Source: Pseudomonadota bacterium
Lineage (GTDB): Bacteria; Pseudomonadota; Gammaproteobacteria; Pseudomonadales; Oceanobacteraceae
DNA length: 64,000 nt
Direction of reading: 5' to 3'
NCBI GenBank assembly: GCA_030145845.1
Contig: JAIXHJ010000011.1
Span: 1 to 64,000 of the forward strand
Of this stretch, positions 17,985 through 30,303 are shown one piece after another. How positions within the stretch are numbered: position 1 is the first letter of the stretch; each line of letters starts with the position of its first letter. The position numbers and the translations under genes are program-made. The notes below the pieces were generated by a model. The model saw nothing but the letters and a program-made list of their open reading frames with translations, was not told the origin of the DNA and did no database searches.

Positions 17985-18928
17985 TATACTTCCTGCAATC
18001 TGAGTTCTTTCGGTAACGAAAAGACCACATTCTCCGGAATACCGGCCAGCTCCTGCGGCTTTTCACCGCCCAACCCAACCAGTGTATCCACCACTTCCTG
18101 AACCAGTACTTCAGGGGCCGAAGCACCGGCAGTGATGCCGACGGCCCTCACGCCATCCAGCCATTCCGCGCTGATTTCTGCTGCACTGTCGATCAGATAA
18201 GCACGGGCGCCCATCCGTTCACCCAATTCACGCAGGCGGTTGGAGTTGGAGCTGTTCGGGGAACCGACCACCAGCAGCAGATCACAGTCGGCAGCCAGTT
18301 TTTTCACCGCATCCTGACGGTTCTGGGTGGCGTAACAGATGTCATCCTTGCGCGGTCCCTGAATATTGGGGAACTCCCGGCGCAGGGCATCAATAACTTT
18401 GGCCGTGTCATCCATGGACAGGGTGGTCTGAGTGACATAAGACAGCTTATCCGGATTACTGACCTGCAGACGACTGACATCTTCTTCATCTTCAACCAGA
18501 TAAATATGGCCACCATTGGCGTCATCATACTGCCCCATGGTGCCTTCCACTTCCGGATGGCCTTTGTGCCCGATCAGAATACATTCGCTGCCATCACGGC
18601 TGTAGCGGGTCACTTCCAGATGAACCTTGGTAACCAGCGGACAGGTCGCATCAAATACCTGCAGACCACGTTCTGCTGCCGTTTTGCGCACCGCCTGTGA
18701 CACACCATGAGCAGAAAAAATAACAATGCTGTTGTCCGGAACTTCGTCCAGCTCATCAACAAAGATGGCGCCACGCTCACGCAGACCATCAACCACAAAT
18801 TTGTTGTGCACCACTTCGTGACGCACATAAATCGGCGGATCGAAAAGGTCCAGCGCGCGGTTAACAATATCAATCGCCCGGTCAACACCAGCACAGAAAC
18901 CGCGTGGATTCGCCAGTTTAATCTGCAT
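17984..18928 (-). CDS. ispH: 4-hydroxy-3-methylbut-2-enyl diphosphate reductase
   Basis: IspH is the last enzyme of the MEP isoprenoid pathway; it reduces HMBPP to IPP and DMAPP with a [4Fe-4S] cluster. Three cluster Cys are in conserved settings: [16 protein letters not shown] and [11 protein letters not shown]. The motif VGSPNSSNS is also present. The ATG at 18928 ([11 protein letters not shown], 314 residues) has GAGG upstream and the usual start. The gene overlaps the end of fkpB by 11 bases, the standard fkpB-ispH pairing. Confidence 0.96.
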   Translation of the reverse strand: MQIKLANPRGFCAGVDRAIDIVNRALDLFDPPIYVRHEVVHNKFVVDGLRERGAIFVDELDEVPDNSIVIFSAHGVSQAVRKTAAERGLQVFDATCPLVTKVHLEVTRYSRDGSECILIGHKGHPEVEGTMGQYDDANGGHIYLVEDEEDVSRLQVSNPDKLSYVTQTTLSMDDTAKVIDALRREFPNIQGPRKDDICYATQNRQDAVKKLAADCDLLLVVGSPNSSNSNRLRELGERMGARAYLIDSAAEISAEWLDGVRAVGITAGASAPEVLVQEVVDTLVGLGGEKPQELAGIPENVVFSLPKELRLQEV

Positions 18929-19361
18929 TACTGACCTCAAGGATCTGCACTTCAAATTTCAGGGTTTTTCCGGCCAGCGGATGATTGAAATCCACAGTTA
19001 CCCAATCGCCTTCTGCTTTGCTGATCACACCCGGCAGTTCAGCGCCCTGAGCATCAGCAAAGGAAACCATCAGCCCCGGAGCTACCGGCATATCCACCGG
19101 AAAAACCGAACGCTTCATTTCCTGCACATTCTGTGGGTTAGGCTGACCAAAACCCTTTTCCGGCGGAATATCGAATTCTTTATGATCGCCGTTGTTCAGC
19201 CCCAGCAGAAATTCCTCAAAGCCGGGCAGCAGATTTCCGTCACCCAGCGCAAACTCTGCCGGCGTGCGCTCAAATGTTGAATCGACAACATCACCGTTAT
19301 CCATTTTGATCGCAAAGTGCATGCTGACTTTGCTGCCCGGTACGATTGTAGCGCCACTCAT
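18918..19361 (-). CDS. fkpB: FKBP-type peptidyl-prolyl isomerase SlpA
   Basis: A cytoplasmic FKBP with chaperone activity, 147 residues. The FKBP part is at the N-terminus ([34 protein letters not shown]) and the IF (insert-in-flap) domain follows ([17 protein letters not shown]). [18 protein letters not shown] is the typical end. It lies between lspA and ispH, the order seen in most gammaproteobacteria. Confidence 0.94.
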   Translation of the reverse strand: MSGATIVPGSKVSMHFAIKMDNGDVVDSTFERTPAEFALGDGNLLPGFEEFLLGLNNGDHKEFDIPPEKGFGQPNPQNVQEMKRSVFPVDMPVAPGLMVSFADAQGAELPGVISKAEGDWVTVDFNHPLAGKTLKFEVQILEVSNAD

Positions 19362-19390
19362 AATTCACTCTCTCTTCAGGCTTTTATCTG

Positions 19391-19885
19391 TCAGGCCTGT
19401 TTCTTTTCATGTTTCATTTCGCGCAATACATCTAGCGCCATCATCACCGCACCCACAGTGATTGCAGAATCGGCAATATTAAAGGCCGGGAAATAAGATT
19501 TATCCCAGTGGACTGAAATAAAATCGACCACATGACCATACACCAGACGGTCAAACAGATTGCCAACCGCACCGCCGAGAATCAGTGCCAGTGCCGAAGG
19601 CAGCAGCACCTGTCCGCGGGGCAGACGCTTCAGCCAGATAATCAGCATCAGACTGACGCCAATGGATACCGCAGTAAAGAACCAGCGCTGCCAGCCACTC
19701 TGATCCGCCAGAAAACTGAAAGCCGCTCCCGGGTTATACAACAGCGTGAGATCCAGAACCGGCAGCAGATAAACCGGCTTGCCGTATGTCAGCAGGGTTT
19801 CCGCCAGCAACTTGGTTCCGATATCAACCACAAAAACTGCGACAGCTAGCCACAGCCAGATCAGAGCCGATCGTCCTGCTGTCAT
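19391..19885 (-). CDS. lspA: Lipoprotein signal peptidase (signal peptidase II)
   Basis: LspA cleaves the signal peptide of diacylated prolipoproteins in the inner membrane. Four hydrophobic segments are visible in 164 residues. The two catalytic Asp are in GNLFDRLVYGHVVDFI and FNIADSAITVG; YNPGAAFSFL is also conserved. The start codon shares bases with the ileS stop (TGATG), so translation is coupled. Confidence 0.95.
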   Translation of the reverse strand: MTAGRSALIWLWLAVAVFVVDIGTKLLAETLLTYGKPVYLLPVLDLTLLYNPGAAFSFLADQSGWQRWFFTAVSIGVSLMLIIWLKRLPRGQVLLPSALALILGGAVGNLFDRLVYGHVVDFISVHWDKSYFPAFNIADSAITVGAVMMALDVLREMKHEKKQA

Positions 19886-22779
19886 CAGCCGAAACGACGG
19901 ACTTCACCGTCGCCCTCAACGTTATCCACACAACGGCTGCACAGCGTCGGATGCTGGCTGTTCTGACCCACAGTATCGCTGTGATGCCAGCAACGCTCAC
20001 ATTTTTCATGCGCGGATGCTGTTACTTCAACACGCAGTGTTTTCAGTTCTGTCTCTGCACCGGCAGCTGCATCAAAGTCATGCACTTGCGCCGCGGACGT
20101 GATCAGAATAAAGCGCAGTTCATCGCCCAGACGTTCCAGCTGAGCTTTCAGCTCCGGCTGGGCATACAGCACGACTTCTGCACTCAGACTGGCACCGATG
20201 ACTTTCTCGCCTCGGGCTTTTTCCAGGGCACCGTTAACCGCCTCTTTGGCTTTCAGGATATCGGCCCAGAATGCATCATCAAACAGGCTGTCACCGGTTA
20301 CCGGGAAGCCGGTATACCATTCCGCCAGCATGATGGAATCTTCATCACGCTGTGGCAGACATTCCCAGATTTCTTCTGCGGTAAATGACAGTACCGGTGC
20401 AATCCAGCGGCTCATGGCTTCGACCACGTGATACAGTGCGGTCTGGGCACTACGGCGCGCCAGACCATCCGCTTTACAGGTGTACTGACGGTCCTTGATC
20501 ACATCCAGATAGAAGCCACCCAGCTCGGTCACACAGAAATTCATCAGCGCTTTGGTCAGACTTTTGAAGTCATAATCCATGTAATACGCAATGACTTTTT
20601 CCTGCAGTTTACGGGTGTAATCCACCATCCAGGCATCCAGCGGCAGCAGCTTATCGCCATCGACCATATCGGTCTGAGGGTTAAAGCCATTGATATTGGC
20701 CAGCAGGAAACGGCAGGTATTACGCACCCGGCGGTAAGAGTCGGCGGTGCGTTTCAGAATTTCATCCGACACCGTCATCTCACCACTGTAATCCGTATCC
20801 GCCACCCACCAGCGCAGAATATCCCCACCCAGCTGGTTAATAACTTTCTGTGGCTCAATCGTATTGCCCAGCGATTTGGACATTTTCCGGCCCTGACCAT
20901 CCACGGTAAAACCGTGGGTCAGTGCGGTTTTATATGGCGCAGTACCATAGGCCGCCACACTGGTCAGCAGAGAACTCTGGAACCAGCCGCGATGCTGATC
21001 CGAACCCTCCAGATACATTTCAGCCGGGAATTTCAACGCTTCGCGCTGACGCAGAACCGCCGTGTGAGTCACACCGGAATCGAACCATACGTCAAGAGTG
21101 TCCACGACTTTGACATACTGATCAGCGTCATCACCCAGCAATTCGGCAGGCTCAAGATCGAACCAGGCATCAATGCCTTTTTCTTCCACTTTCAGAGCGA
21201 CTTTTTCAATCAGTGCAGCACTGTCCGGATGCAGTTCACTGGTGTCTTTGTGCACGAATAACGCAATCGGTACCCCCCAGGTACGCTGACGGGAAATACA
21301 CCAGTCCGGACGGTCCGTCATCATGCTTTCGATCCGTGCCTTACCCCAGCCCGGACGCCATTCGACAGTGTTTTCCACTTCGTGCATGGCTTTTTCCAGC
21401 AGACCCGCCTGATTCATGCTGATAAACCACTGCGGCGTCGCCCGGAAAATAATCGGCGACTTGTGACGCCAGCAGTGCGGATAGCTGTGTTTGATTTTTT
21501 CTTTTTTCAGCAGTGCGCCTTTTTCCGCCAGAATGCCGAGCACACGGAAATTGCCTTTATCAGCGGTACTGAGGCCGCTTAATTCCAGCGCATCCAATGC
21601 CGGGGTGCTGATGAAATTACCATCGCCACCCACCAGCATATCGTCCGATTTCACATCAAAGCGTCTGGATACCACAAAGTCATCGGCACCATGCATCGGC
21701 GCCGTATGCACCGCACCGGTACCGGATTCTGCGGTGACGTGGTCACCGGTAATCACAGGCACGGTTTTCACGCCGCCGTCTGCTGCCGGCATAAACGGGT
21801 GCACAACACTGAACGGGGCTGCAGCCTGACCTTCCAGCTGACCAAAAGCGTCGCCTCTGGCCGTACCAACCACGTCAAAGCCGCCCTCTTCCACGCCGTA
21901 ACGCTGCATCGCATCAGCCACCAGGTCACTGGCCAGCAGCAGAATTTCATCCTGTTCCTTCAGCAGTACCAGCGAGTATTCCAGCGTCGGGTGTACCGAC
22001 ACGGCTTCGTTCGCCGGCAGAGTCCAGGGGGTGGTGGTCCAGATCACAATGCTGATGTTTTTACCCGCCAGGGCGTCATCGGCCGCGAAGGCTTTAACCA
22101 GTCCCTGCGGATCGGCAAAGGCAAACTTCACATCAATGGCGATGGATTGTTTATCGTGGTACTCCACTTCAGCTTCCGCCAGCGCAGAACCACAATCCGG
22201 ACACCAGTTAACCGGCTTGAAGCCTTTATGCAGGTGGCCGTTATCAATGATCCTGCCGAGGGTACGGATAATGTCCGCCTCGAATTTAAAATTCATCGTC
22301 AGGTAAGGGTTATCCCAGTCACCGAGCACCATCAGGCGCTTGAAACCACGGCGCTGCCCATCCACCTGCTGCTGCGCATATTCGCGGCAGTGTTTGCGGA
22401 ACTCCGAGGCGGTAACCTTTTCGCCGACTTTGCCGACTTTTTCTTCCACTTTGAGTTCGATCGGCAGACCATGACAGTCCCAGCCCGGTACGTAAGGCGC
22501 ATCCTTACCATCCAGTGTCTGCGACTTGACGATAATATCTTTCAGAATTTTGTTAACCGCGTGACCGATGTGAATATCACCGTTCGCATACGGAGGGCCA
22601 TCATGCAGAATGAACTTATCCCGGCCGGCGCGCGCATCACGGATACGCTGGTACAGACCGGTTTCTTCCCAGCGCTGTAACATATCCGGCTCACGCTTAG
22701 CCAGATTGCCGCGCATCGGAAAATCGGTATCCGGCAGATTCAGCGTCGCTTTGTACTGGCTTTCCACTTTATCGTTCAT
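19885..22779 (-). CDS. ileS: Isoleucyl-tRNA synthetase
   Basis: A class I aminoacyl-tRNA synthetase of 964 residues. It has the HIGH motif in [15 protein letters not shown], the KMSKS motif in [10 protein letters not shown], a CP1 editing domain ([13 protein letters not shown]), and a C-terminal zinc ribbon ([12 protein letters not shown] and LCSRC). It belongs to the ribF-ileS-lspA-fkpB-ispH operon arrangement. Confidence 0.97.
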   Translation of the reverse strand: MNDKVESQYKATLNLPDTDFPMRGNLAKREPDMLQRWEETGLYQRIRDARAGRDKFILHDGPPYANGDIHIGHAVNKILKDIIVKSQTLDGKDAPYVPGWDCHGLPIELKVEEKVGKVGEKVTASEFRKHCREYAQQQVDGQRRGFKRLMVLGDWDNPYLTMNFKFEADIIRTLGRIIDNGHLHKGFKPVNWCPDCGSALAEAEVEYHDKQSIAIDVKFAFADPQGLVKAFAADDALAGKNISIVIWTTTPWTLPANEAVSVHPTLEYSLVLLKEQDEILLLASDLVADAMQRYGVEEGGFDVVGTARGDAFGQLEGQAAAPFSVVHPFMPAADGGVKTVPVITGDHVTAESGTGAVHTAPMHGADDFVVSRRFDVKSDDMLVGGDGNFISTPALDALELSGLSTADKGNFRVLGILAEKGALLKKEKIKHSYPHCWRHKSPIIFRATPQWFISMNQAGLLEKAMHEVENTVEWRPGWGKARIESMMTDRPDWCISRQRTWGVPIALFVHKDTSELHPDSAALIEKVALKVEEKGIDAWFDLEPAELLGDDADQYVKVVDTLDVWFDSGVTHTAVLRQREALKFPAEMYLEGSDQHRGWFQSSLLTSVAAYGTAPYKTALTHGFTVDGQGRKMSKSLGNTIEPQKVINQLGGDILRWWVADTDYSGEMTVSDEILKRTADSYRRVRNTCRFLLANINGFNPQTDMVDGDKLLPLDAWMVDYTRKLQEKVIAYYMDYDFKSLTKALMNFCVTELGGFYLDVIKDRQYTCKADGLARRSAQTALYHVVEAMSRWIAPVLSFTAEEIWECLPQRDEDSIMLAEWYTGFPVTGDSLFDDAFWADILKAKEAVNGALEKARGEKVIGASLSAEVVLYAQPELKAQLERLGDELRFILITSAAQVHDFDAAAGAETELKTLRVEVTASAHEKCERCWHHSDTVGQNSQHPTLCSRCVDNVEGDGEVRRFG

Positions 22780-22806
22780 AACTCGGTCACTTCTTAAAAA
22801 TTCAGA

Positions 22807-23754
22807 TCACTCGGATTCATTCAGTGCTGCAAAATAATGCCTCGCAGCCTGCTTGTCGTTTTCGATGGCTTCCCGCAACTGATCAATGCCGGCAAATTTC
22901 TGCTCCTCGCGGATTTTATGCAGAAACTCGACCGTCAGGTGACGGTGATACAGAGAGGCGTCAAAATCAAAAATATGCACTTCCAGTGACGGCCTGGCAT
23001 CGCCACTGACGGTCGGCTTGACCCCGACATTGGCAACCCCCTGATAACGTTCACCGGACTCTTCAACCTGGACATCGACGGCATACACGCCGCTCAGTGG
23101 CAGACGCTGACGGCTGACCATAATATTGGCGGTCGGCGTATCCAGCTGGCGCCCCAGCTGCCGGCCATAGACCACCCGCCCTGACATCCGGTAGGGACGC
23201 CCCAGCAGATGTGCCACCCGGGCCAGGTTATTGGCGCCCAGCTCAGAGCGCACCCGCGTACTGCTGACCCGTTCAGCATCCAGTTCCAGCGTCTGTGTAT
23301 CTTCCACGCTGAAACCATGTGCCCGGCCAGCGGCGGCCAGCAGGTGGTAATCACCACTGCGGTCACAGCCAAAACGGAAATCATCGCCCACAATCAGATG
23401 CCTGACCTGCAGCGCAGACAACAGGATATCGCTGATAAAGCTTTCGGCCGACATCGACCGCAGAGCCTGATTGAAGGGCAGGCACAGCACATAGTCCACC
23501 TGCTGCGCCGCCAGATCCTGCAGTTTTTCACGCAGGTTCGCCAGTCTGGCCGGCGCTGCCTGCGGGGCAAAGAATTCTTTCGGCTGGGGTTCAAACAGCA
23601 TGACCAGAGTCGGCAGATTCTGAGCCAGGGATTCCCGTTTCAGGGCACGTAAAATCCCCTGATGGCCGAGGTGCAGACCGTCAAAATTACCGATGGTTGC
23701 AACGCAGCCGCTGAAATCTGCCGGAATGTTATGAAGCCCACGCAATAAGCGCAT
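22807..23754 (-). CDS. ribF: Bifunctional riboflavin kinase / FAD synthetase
   Basis: RibF phosphorylates riboflavin to FMN and adenylates FMN to FAD. The N-terminal nucleotidyltransferase domain has TIGNFDGLHLGHQ and IVGDDFRFGCDRSG. The C-terminal flavokinase domain has LGRPYRMSGRVVYG and TPTANI. I chose the ATG at 23754 (MRLLRGLHNI, 315 residues), the family's usual start; the open frame runs 28 codons further. It lies 27 bases upstream of ileS. Confidence 0.95.
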   Translation of the reverse strand: MRLLRGLHNIPADFSGCVATIGNFDGLHLGHQGILRALKRESLAQNLPTLVMLFEPQPKEFFAPQAAPARLANLREKLQDLAAQQVDYVLCLPFNQALRSMSAESFISDILLSALQVRHLIVGDDFRFGCDRSGDYHLLAAAGRAHGFSVEDTQTLELDAERVSSTRVRSELGANNLARVAHLLGRPYRMSGRVVYGRQLGRQLDTPTANIMVSRQRLPLSGVYAVDVQVEESGERYQGVANVGVKPTVSGDARPSLEVHIFDFDASLYHRHLTVEFLHKIREEQKFAGIDQLREAIENDKQAARHYFAALNESE

Positions 23755-23850
23755 TCGAAAATAGCCTGACGACGGAAAAGCCGCGATTATAGCTAACCTG
23801 AGGTCCGGGTAACAGACGTGAAGCCGGTCAGCGAGCACTAACTTCCGTTG

Positions 23851-25431
23851 TCAGAAAACCTCACCACGGATATGCCGTAATCTGAGGCCGGCCACGACCA
23901 GTACCGCAACGTACAGCAGCATCCCGGAAATGACGATCAGCGCCATCCAGCCGGCCCGCTCAGCCGTCGGCCAGCTGAGCCAGTCGGCAGCATTGCCCAT
24001 CAGCCAGATCATCAGCCCCACCAGTGCGCCACAGGCCAGCAACAGTTTGAAGGCAAACGCCGGCCAGCCACTCTGGTGCTGATAAGCGCCCTGCCGGCGC
24101 AGCCCGCGATAAAGCATAAAGACGTTGTAATAGGCCGACAGCGACGTCGCCAGCGCCAGCCCCACGTGCTGCAGCGGGAACACCAGCGCCAGATTCAGCA
24201 CCATATTCACAACCATCGCCTGAATCCCGATTTTAACCGGTGTTCTGGTGTCCTGGCGGGCGTAATATCCGGGCGCCAGCACCTTAATCAGCATAAAGGC
24301 CAGCAGACCGGAACCATACGCCTGCAGGCTCAGACTCATTTTGCCGATATCGTATGCACTGATCTCGCCATGGAAGAAAATTGTTGCCATCAGGGGTGTC
24401 GCCAGAATCACCAGCGCCAGCGCTGCCGGCATGGCAATCAGGAAAACCATGCGCACAGCCCAGTCGAGGGTGCGCGAAAATGCCGCACCATCATTGGCGG
24501 CATGCTTACCCGACAGCGATGGCAGAATCACCACACCGATGGCAATGGCAAATACCCCCAGCGGCAGATTATTCAGGCGGTCAGAGTAATACAGCCAGCT
24601 GACGGAGCCACTTTCCAGAAACGACGCCAGCAGCGTGTCGAGCAGCAGATTGATCTGGCTGACCGATACCCCGAACAGTGCCGGTATCATCAGGCTGCCG
24701 ATACGGCGTACCCCCTCATCCTGCGGCTGATATTGCGGCCGCACCAGCATCCCCAGCCGCGCCACAAACGGCAGCTGGAAGACCAGCTGTACCAGGCCGG
24801 CAAGAAACACACCCCAGGCCAGACCAAACAGTGGCTCTTCAAACCACTGGCTCATCACCACCGCAGCGAAAATCAGACAGGCATTGAGCAGCACCGGCGT
24901 AAAGGCCGGTGCAGCAAAACGCCCATAAGCATTGAGAACGCTGGAGGCAAACGCGGTCAGGGAAATAAACAGCAGATAGGGAAAGGTAATACGCAGCAGA
25001 TCCCCGGTGAGAGCAAACTTGGCCGGATCATCACGGAAACCCGGAGCAAACACCCAGGGCAGATAATCCGCCAGCAGCATCGCCACCAGCGTCACGGCCA
25101 GCAGCACACTGCCCAGCATGCCGGAAGTACGCGCCACCAGCAGCCTTACTTCCTCCAGTGGCCGCAGGCGCCGGTATTCACTCAGCACCGGCACAAAAGC
25201 AACGGAGAAAGCCCCTTCGGCAAACAGGCGGCGGAAAAAGTTAGGGATCTTGAAGGCAACAAAGAAAGCATCGGCACGGGCACCGAAATACTGAGCAATC
25301 ACCATATCGCGGATCAGCCCCAGCACGCGGCTGAGCAGCGTCATCAGACTGACGATGGACGACGAGCGCAACAGGCCCGGGCTTTGGCTTTTCTCTTGCT
25401 GAGGCTGGGTTTCAGCCGACTGCTCCGCCAT
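23851..25431 (-). CDS. murJ: Lipid II flippase MurJ
   Basis: An inner membrane MOP-superfamily protein that moves lipid II to the periplasm for peptidoglycan synthesis. About 14 membrane segments span the 526 residues. Conserved sequences include MTLLSRVLGLIRDMVIA, FFVAFKIPNFFRRLFAEGAF and SDRLNNLPLGVFAIA. The ATG at 25431 has AGGGAG upstream; a GTG seven codons earlier is the alternative. It lies 96 bases before ribF, and between rpsT and ribF as in many relatives. Confidence 0.95.
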   Translation of the reverse strand: MAEQSAETQPQQEKSQSPGLLRSSSIVSLMTLLSRVLGLIRDMVIAQYFGARADAFFVAFKIPNFFRRLFAEGAFSVAFVPVLSEYRRLRPLEEVRLLVARTSGMLGSVLLAVTLVAMLLADYLPWVFAPGFRDDPAKFALTGDLLRITFPYLLFISLTAFASSVLNAYGRFAAPAFTPVLLNACLIFAAVVMSQWFEEPLFGLAWGVFLAGLVQLVFQLPFVARLGMLVRPQYQPQDEGVRRIGSLMIPALFGVSVSQINLLLDTLLASFLESGSVSWLYYSDRLNNLPLGVFAIAIGVVILPSLSGKHAANDGAAFSRTLDWAVRMVFLIAMPAALALVILATPLMATIFFHGEISAYDIGKMSLSLQAYGSGLLAFMLIKVLAPGYYARQDTRTPVKIGIQAMVVNMVLNLALVFPLQHVGLALATSLSAYYNVFMLYRGLRRQGAYQHQSGWPAFAFKLLLACGALVGLMIWLMGNAADWLSWPTAERAGWMALIVISGMLLYVAVLVVAGLRLRHIRGEVF

Positions 25432-25506
25432 ACAGGCGCTCTCCCTGATCACTGCCGCTTATCATATACATCCGGGGGCAGAATACACACCGGCCAGAAA
25501 CAGAAA

Positions 25507-25524
25507 AACCCGCAAAAGCGGGTT
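25507..25524 (-). terminator. Terminator of rpsT
   Basis: Stem AACCCGC / GCGGGTT with a four-base loop, followed on the minus strand by a T tract. It separates rpsT from murJ. Confidence 0.8.
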
Positions 25525-25554
25525 CTCTGTGCAACATCAGATTGACCGGAACGA

Positions 25555-25821
25555 TCAGCCTTTCAGTGCGAATACCTTAGCATTCAGACGGCTTTTGGTA
25601 CGGGCAGCTGCGTTTTTGTGCAGGATGCCTTTGTTTACCATTTTGTCGATGTAAGGTTGAGCTTTTGTAAACGCAGCCTGGGCTTGCTCATAGTCGTTAG
25701 TCGCTACAGCAGATTGTACTTTTTTAATGTAAGTACGCACCATGGAGCGCAGAGCCACAGTACGGGCACGACGTTTGATAGCCTGACGGGCGCGTTTACG
25801 AGAACCAGCGGAATTTGCCAC
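25555..25821 (-). CDS. rpsT: Ribosomal protein S20
   Basis: An 88-residue, highly basic 30S protein that binds 16S rRNA. MANSAGSRKRARQAIKRR and NKGILHKNAAARTKSRL are the family's signatures. It is monocistronic, with its own terminator and two tandem promoters. Orientation is the same as murJ. Confidence 0.97.
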   Translation of the reverse strand: MANSAGSRKRARQAIKRRARTVALRSMVRTYIKKVQSAVATNDYEQAQAAFTKAQPYIDKMVNKGILHKNAAARTKSRLNAKVFALKG

Positions 25822-25868
25822 AGTCGGCTCCTCAAATTTGGTTATTCGTTAATTCTGAGAGGGCAGGG

Positions 25869-25897
25869 ATTATGCGTAGAAGCCCCAACCCTGTCAA
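25869..25897 (-). promoter_or_regulatory. rpsT proximal promoter
   Basis: On the minus strand TTGACA (25892-25897) and CATAAT (25869-25874) with a 17-base spacer: perfect -35 and 5/6 -10. The start would be about 40 bases before the rpsT ATG. Confidence 0.8.
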
Positions 25898-25909
25898 CTA
25901 AGGGCGCAC

Positions 25910-25938
25910 ATAATACAGGCAGTGCGCGCCCGATTCAA
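25910..25938 (-). promoter_or_regulatory. rpsT distal promoter
   Basis: On the minus strand TTGAAT (25933-25938) and TATTAT (25910-25915) are 17 bases apart. With the proximal promoter this makes a tandem pair, as known for rpsT in E. coli. Confidence 0.6.
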
Positions 25939-25957
25939 TCAATCTCTGGTTTTCTGA

Positions 25958-26815
<858 letters not shown>

Positions 26816-26840
26816 TCAGATACGGCAGACCTGCGTCTGC

Positions 26841-27989
26841 TCATAAAGGATAAAGCACAACCAGATTATCGCGGTGGATCATTTCCGGTTCGGCAATATA
26901 ACCCAGTGTCTGTTCCAGATCACGGCTGGCGGTACGGATAATTTTACGCGCCTCGCCATCACTGTAATTCACCAGACCTTTGGCCACCAGATGACCCTGT
27001 TCGTCTTTGCAGGCGACCACTTCACCCTGCTCGAAGCGGCCATTCACAGCCACCACTCCGATCGGCAGCAGACTGCGGCCACCTTCACGCAGCGCCCTGA
27101 CAGCACCCGCATCCAGCACCAGATCACCGTGCGTCTGCAGATGACCGGCAATCCACTGTTTACGCGCCGCTACCGGTTCTTCGTCGGCAATCAGCAGCGT
27201 ACCCAATGCTTCTCCGGCACGCAGACGGGCAATGACCTGCTCTTCACGGCCGCTGGCAATCAGCGTATGTGCACCGGAACGGGAAGCCAGCCGCGCTGCC
27301 TTAACCTTGGTCAGCATACCGCCACGACCGAGAGAGCCGGCACCACCGGCCATGCTCAGATAATGCGGATCTGAGGCCAGACCTTCGGCGATCAGCTCAG
27401 CCCCGGGATTGGAACGGGGATCGGCGGTAAACAGTCCCTGCTGATCGGTCAGAATCACCAGCACATCAGCTTCCACCAGGTTGGCGACCAGGGCGCCCAG
27501 GGTATCGTTGTCACCGAAACGGATTTCGTCGGTCACCACGGTGTCATTTTCATTGATGATGGGCACCACACCCAGCTTGATCAGCTCACGCAGCGTAGTG
27601 CGGGCATTCAGATAACGCTTGCGGTCGCTGAGATCGTCGTGGGTCAGCAGAATCTGTGCCGTGGTGCGCTGATGACGGGCAAACTCGCTCTCATACGCCT
27701 GCACCAGCCCCATCTGGCCGACCGCCGCCGCGGCCTGCAGCTTGTGCATTTCTTCCGGCCGTTTTTTCCAGCCCAGACGGGTCATGCCTTCGGCTACGGA
27801 GCCTGACGACACCAGTACCACTTCGTGGCCACTGCTCATCAGTTCAGCAATCTGGTCCACCCAGCCGCGCATACCATCACGATTCAGACCACGGCCATCA
27901 TTGGTCAGCAGTGCACTGCCGATCTTGATCACCCAACGCTTATGTCCGGCCAGCTTACTGCGCATGTTCTGCCACTCAACCGCTGTCAT
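26841..27989 (-). CDS. proB: Glutamate 5-kinase
   Basis: ProB phosphorylates glutamate in the first step of proline synthesis. It has an N-terminal amino acid kinase domain ([53 protein letters not shown]-type loop [15 protein letters not shown]) and a C-terminal PUA domain (about residues 280-365). The length is 382 residues. The partner proA lies 20 kb away on the other strand rather than adjacent. It is downstream of obgE by 34 bases, so probably the last part of that transcript. Confidence 0.95.
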   Translation of the reverse strand: MTAVEWQNMRSKLAGHKRWVIKIGSALLTNDGRGLNRDGMRGWVDQIAELMSSGHEVVLVSSGSVAEGMTRLGWKKRPEEMHKLQAAAAVGQMGLVQAYESEFARHQRTTAQILLTHDDLSDRKRYLNARTTLRELIKLGVVPIINENDTVVTDEIRFGDNDTLGALVANLVEADVLVILTDQQGLFTADPRSNPGAELIAEGLASDPHYLSMAGGAGSLGRGGMLTKVKAARLASRSGAHTLIASGREEQVIARLRAGEALGTLLIADEEPVAARKQWIAGHLQTHGDLVLDAGAVRALREGGRSLLPIGVVAVNGRFEQGEVVACKDEQGHLVAKGLVNYSDGEARKIIRTASRDLEQTLGYIAEPEMIHRDNLVVLYPL

Positions 27990-28023
27990 TTTCTGCCTGT
28001 CACCTGACTGAGGATCTCACCGG

Positions 28024-29217
<1,194 letters not shown>

Positions 29218-29268
29218 TTAGGTAACCTCAGTATTGGCTGCTCAGACAGCCCTGCAGACAAACAAAAA

Positions 29269-29301
29269 CGCCCTGACTGCAAACAGATTGAAGCCAGGGC
29301 G
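29269..29301 (-). terminator. Hairpin after rpmA
   Basis: Imperfect stem CGCCCTG-ACT / AG-CCAGGGCG, followed on the minus strand by five T. It probably gives partial termination between rpmA and obgE, setting ribosomal protein genes above obgE in level. Confidence 0.65.
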
Positions 29302-29326
29302 CCTTGAGTAAGGTCTGATCAGCGGA

Positions 29327-29584
29327 TTAAGCTGGTACGACGCTTACGAATTTACGGTTGTTCGGACCTTTAACCTCAAAGGTTACAACGCCGTCTGCGG
29401 TCGCAAACAGAGTGTGGTCACGGCCAACTTTAACGTTGTTACCAGCGTGGAAACGGGTGCCACGCTGACGAACCAGAATGTTGCCGGCTTTTGCAGCCTG
29501 ACCACCGAACAGCTTGACGCCAAGACGTTTACTTTCGGAATCACGACCGTTACGGGTACTACCAGCAGCCTTTTTGTGTGCCAT
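29327..29584 (-). CDS. rpmA: Ribosomal protein L27
   Basis: An 85-residue 50S protein whose N-terminus reaches the peptidyl transferase centre. [20 protein letters not shown] and LGVKLFGGQ are diagnostic. GGAGA precedes the ATG. It lies between rplU and obgE. Confidence 0.97.
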   Translation of the reverse strand: MAHKKAAGSTRNGRDSESKRLGVKLFGGQAAKAGNILVRQRGTRFHAGNNVKVGRDHTLFATADGVVTFEVKGPNNRKFVSVVPA

Positions 29585-29668
29585 GGTTTTTCTCCTGTTC
29601 TGGGGTCACTGCAACACTGCGGATGCGGTAATCTGGCCGACTACGCGGACCCCTGGATTAAACGTTAA

Positions 29669-29980
29669 TTAGCCAGCGATGCTGGTGATTTTCAGTTCAG
29701 TGAACCACTGACGGTGGCCCATCTGTTTCATGTGATGCTTACGACGCTTGAACTTCAGGATCTTCACTTTCTTGTGACGACCGTGAGCAACCACTTCTGC
29801 AGTTACTTTTGCGCCTTCAACAACCGGAGCACCGATCTTAACGTCATCACCGTTACCGATCAGCAGAACTTTTTCCAGTTCAACATTTTCACCGGTAGCC
29901 ACTTCCAGTTTTTCAACTTTCAGAGTCTGACCTTCTTCAACACGGTATTGTTTACCGCCAGTCACTACTACAGCGTACAT
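29669..29980 (-). CDS. rplU: Ribosomal protein L21
   Basis: A 103-residue 50S protein. [40 protein letters not shown] and the terminal TSIAG mark the family. It is the first gene of the rplU-rpmA-obgE-proB run and is divergent from ispB, its usual partner across the gap. Confidence 0.97.
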   Translation of the reverse strand: MYAVVVTGGKQYRVEEGQTLKVEKLEVATGENVELEKVLLIGNGDDVKIGAPVVEGAKVTAEVVAHGRHKKVKILKFKRRKHHMKQMGHRQWFTELKITSIAG

Positions 29981-30102
29981 ACTGTATTTCTCCGCTTTTC
30001 GCCTGTTCTGTACAAGGCGTATACATGGCTGCTTCTTAAGCCTGCTTCTACTGGCAACGCTCTGGTTTCCATATGGCAGGGAGCAGAATTTCGGGGCGCG
30101 AG

Positions 30103-30131
30103 ACTATACCGCAACCCATAATCCAACGCAA
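30103..30131 (-). promoter_or_regulatory. Promoter of rplU-rpmA
   Basis: Minus-strand TTGCGT (30126-30131) and TATAGT (30103-30108) with a 17-base spacer; the -10 matches 5/6. The leader before rplU would be about 115 bases, long enough for a regulatory fold, but I see no obvious one. Confidence 0.6.
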
Positions 30132-30192
30132 CACCCGTATCCGCGCCACCGGGCATCGCCGGCCACGGAACGGCTTTTTACACCGCCTGTCG

Positions 30193-30221
30193 TTGTCGGC
30201 CTGTGATGCTGTCGCTAAACT
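30193..30221 (+). promoter_or_regulatory. Candidate promoter of ispB
   Basis: TTGTCG and TAAACT (each 4/6 matches) with a 17-base spacer lie about 85-110 bases before the ispB ATG. Weak match; position is right. Confidence 0.35.
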
Positions 30222-30303
30222 GGCGCCCACCGGTCGCAGCTGCGACCCAGATTTGTGTATCCGGCAGGCAGTAATGCCGGCCCCCGAGAAGGCTTATTCA
30301 TTC

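Noticed and set aside
24076-25545. Long plus-strand open frame (489 codons) opposite murJ
   Set aside because: It lies antisense to a clear MurJ with the right motifs; its Gln/His/Arg-rich product is the usual shadow of a leucine-rich gene.
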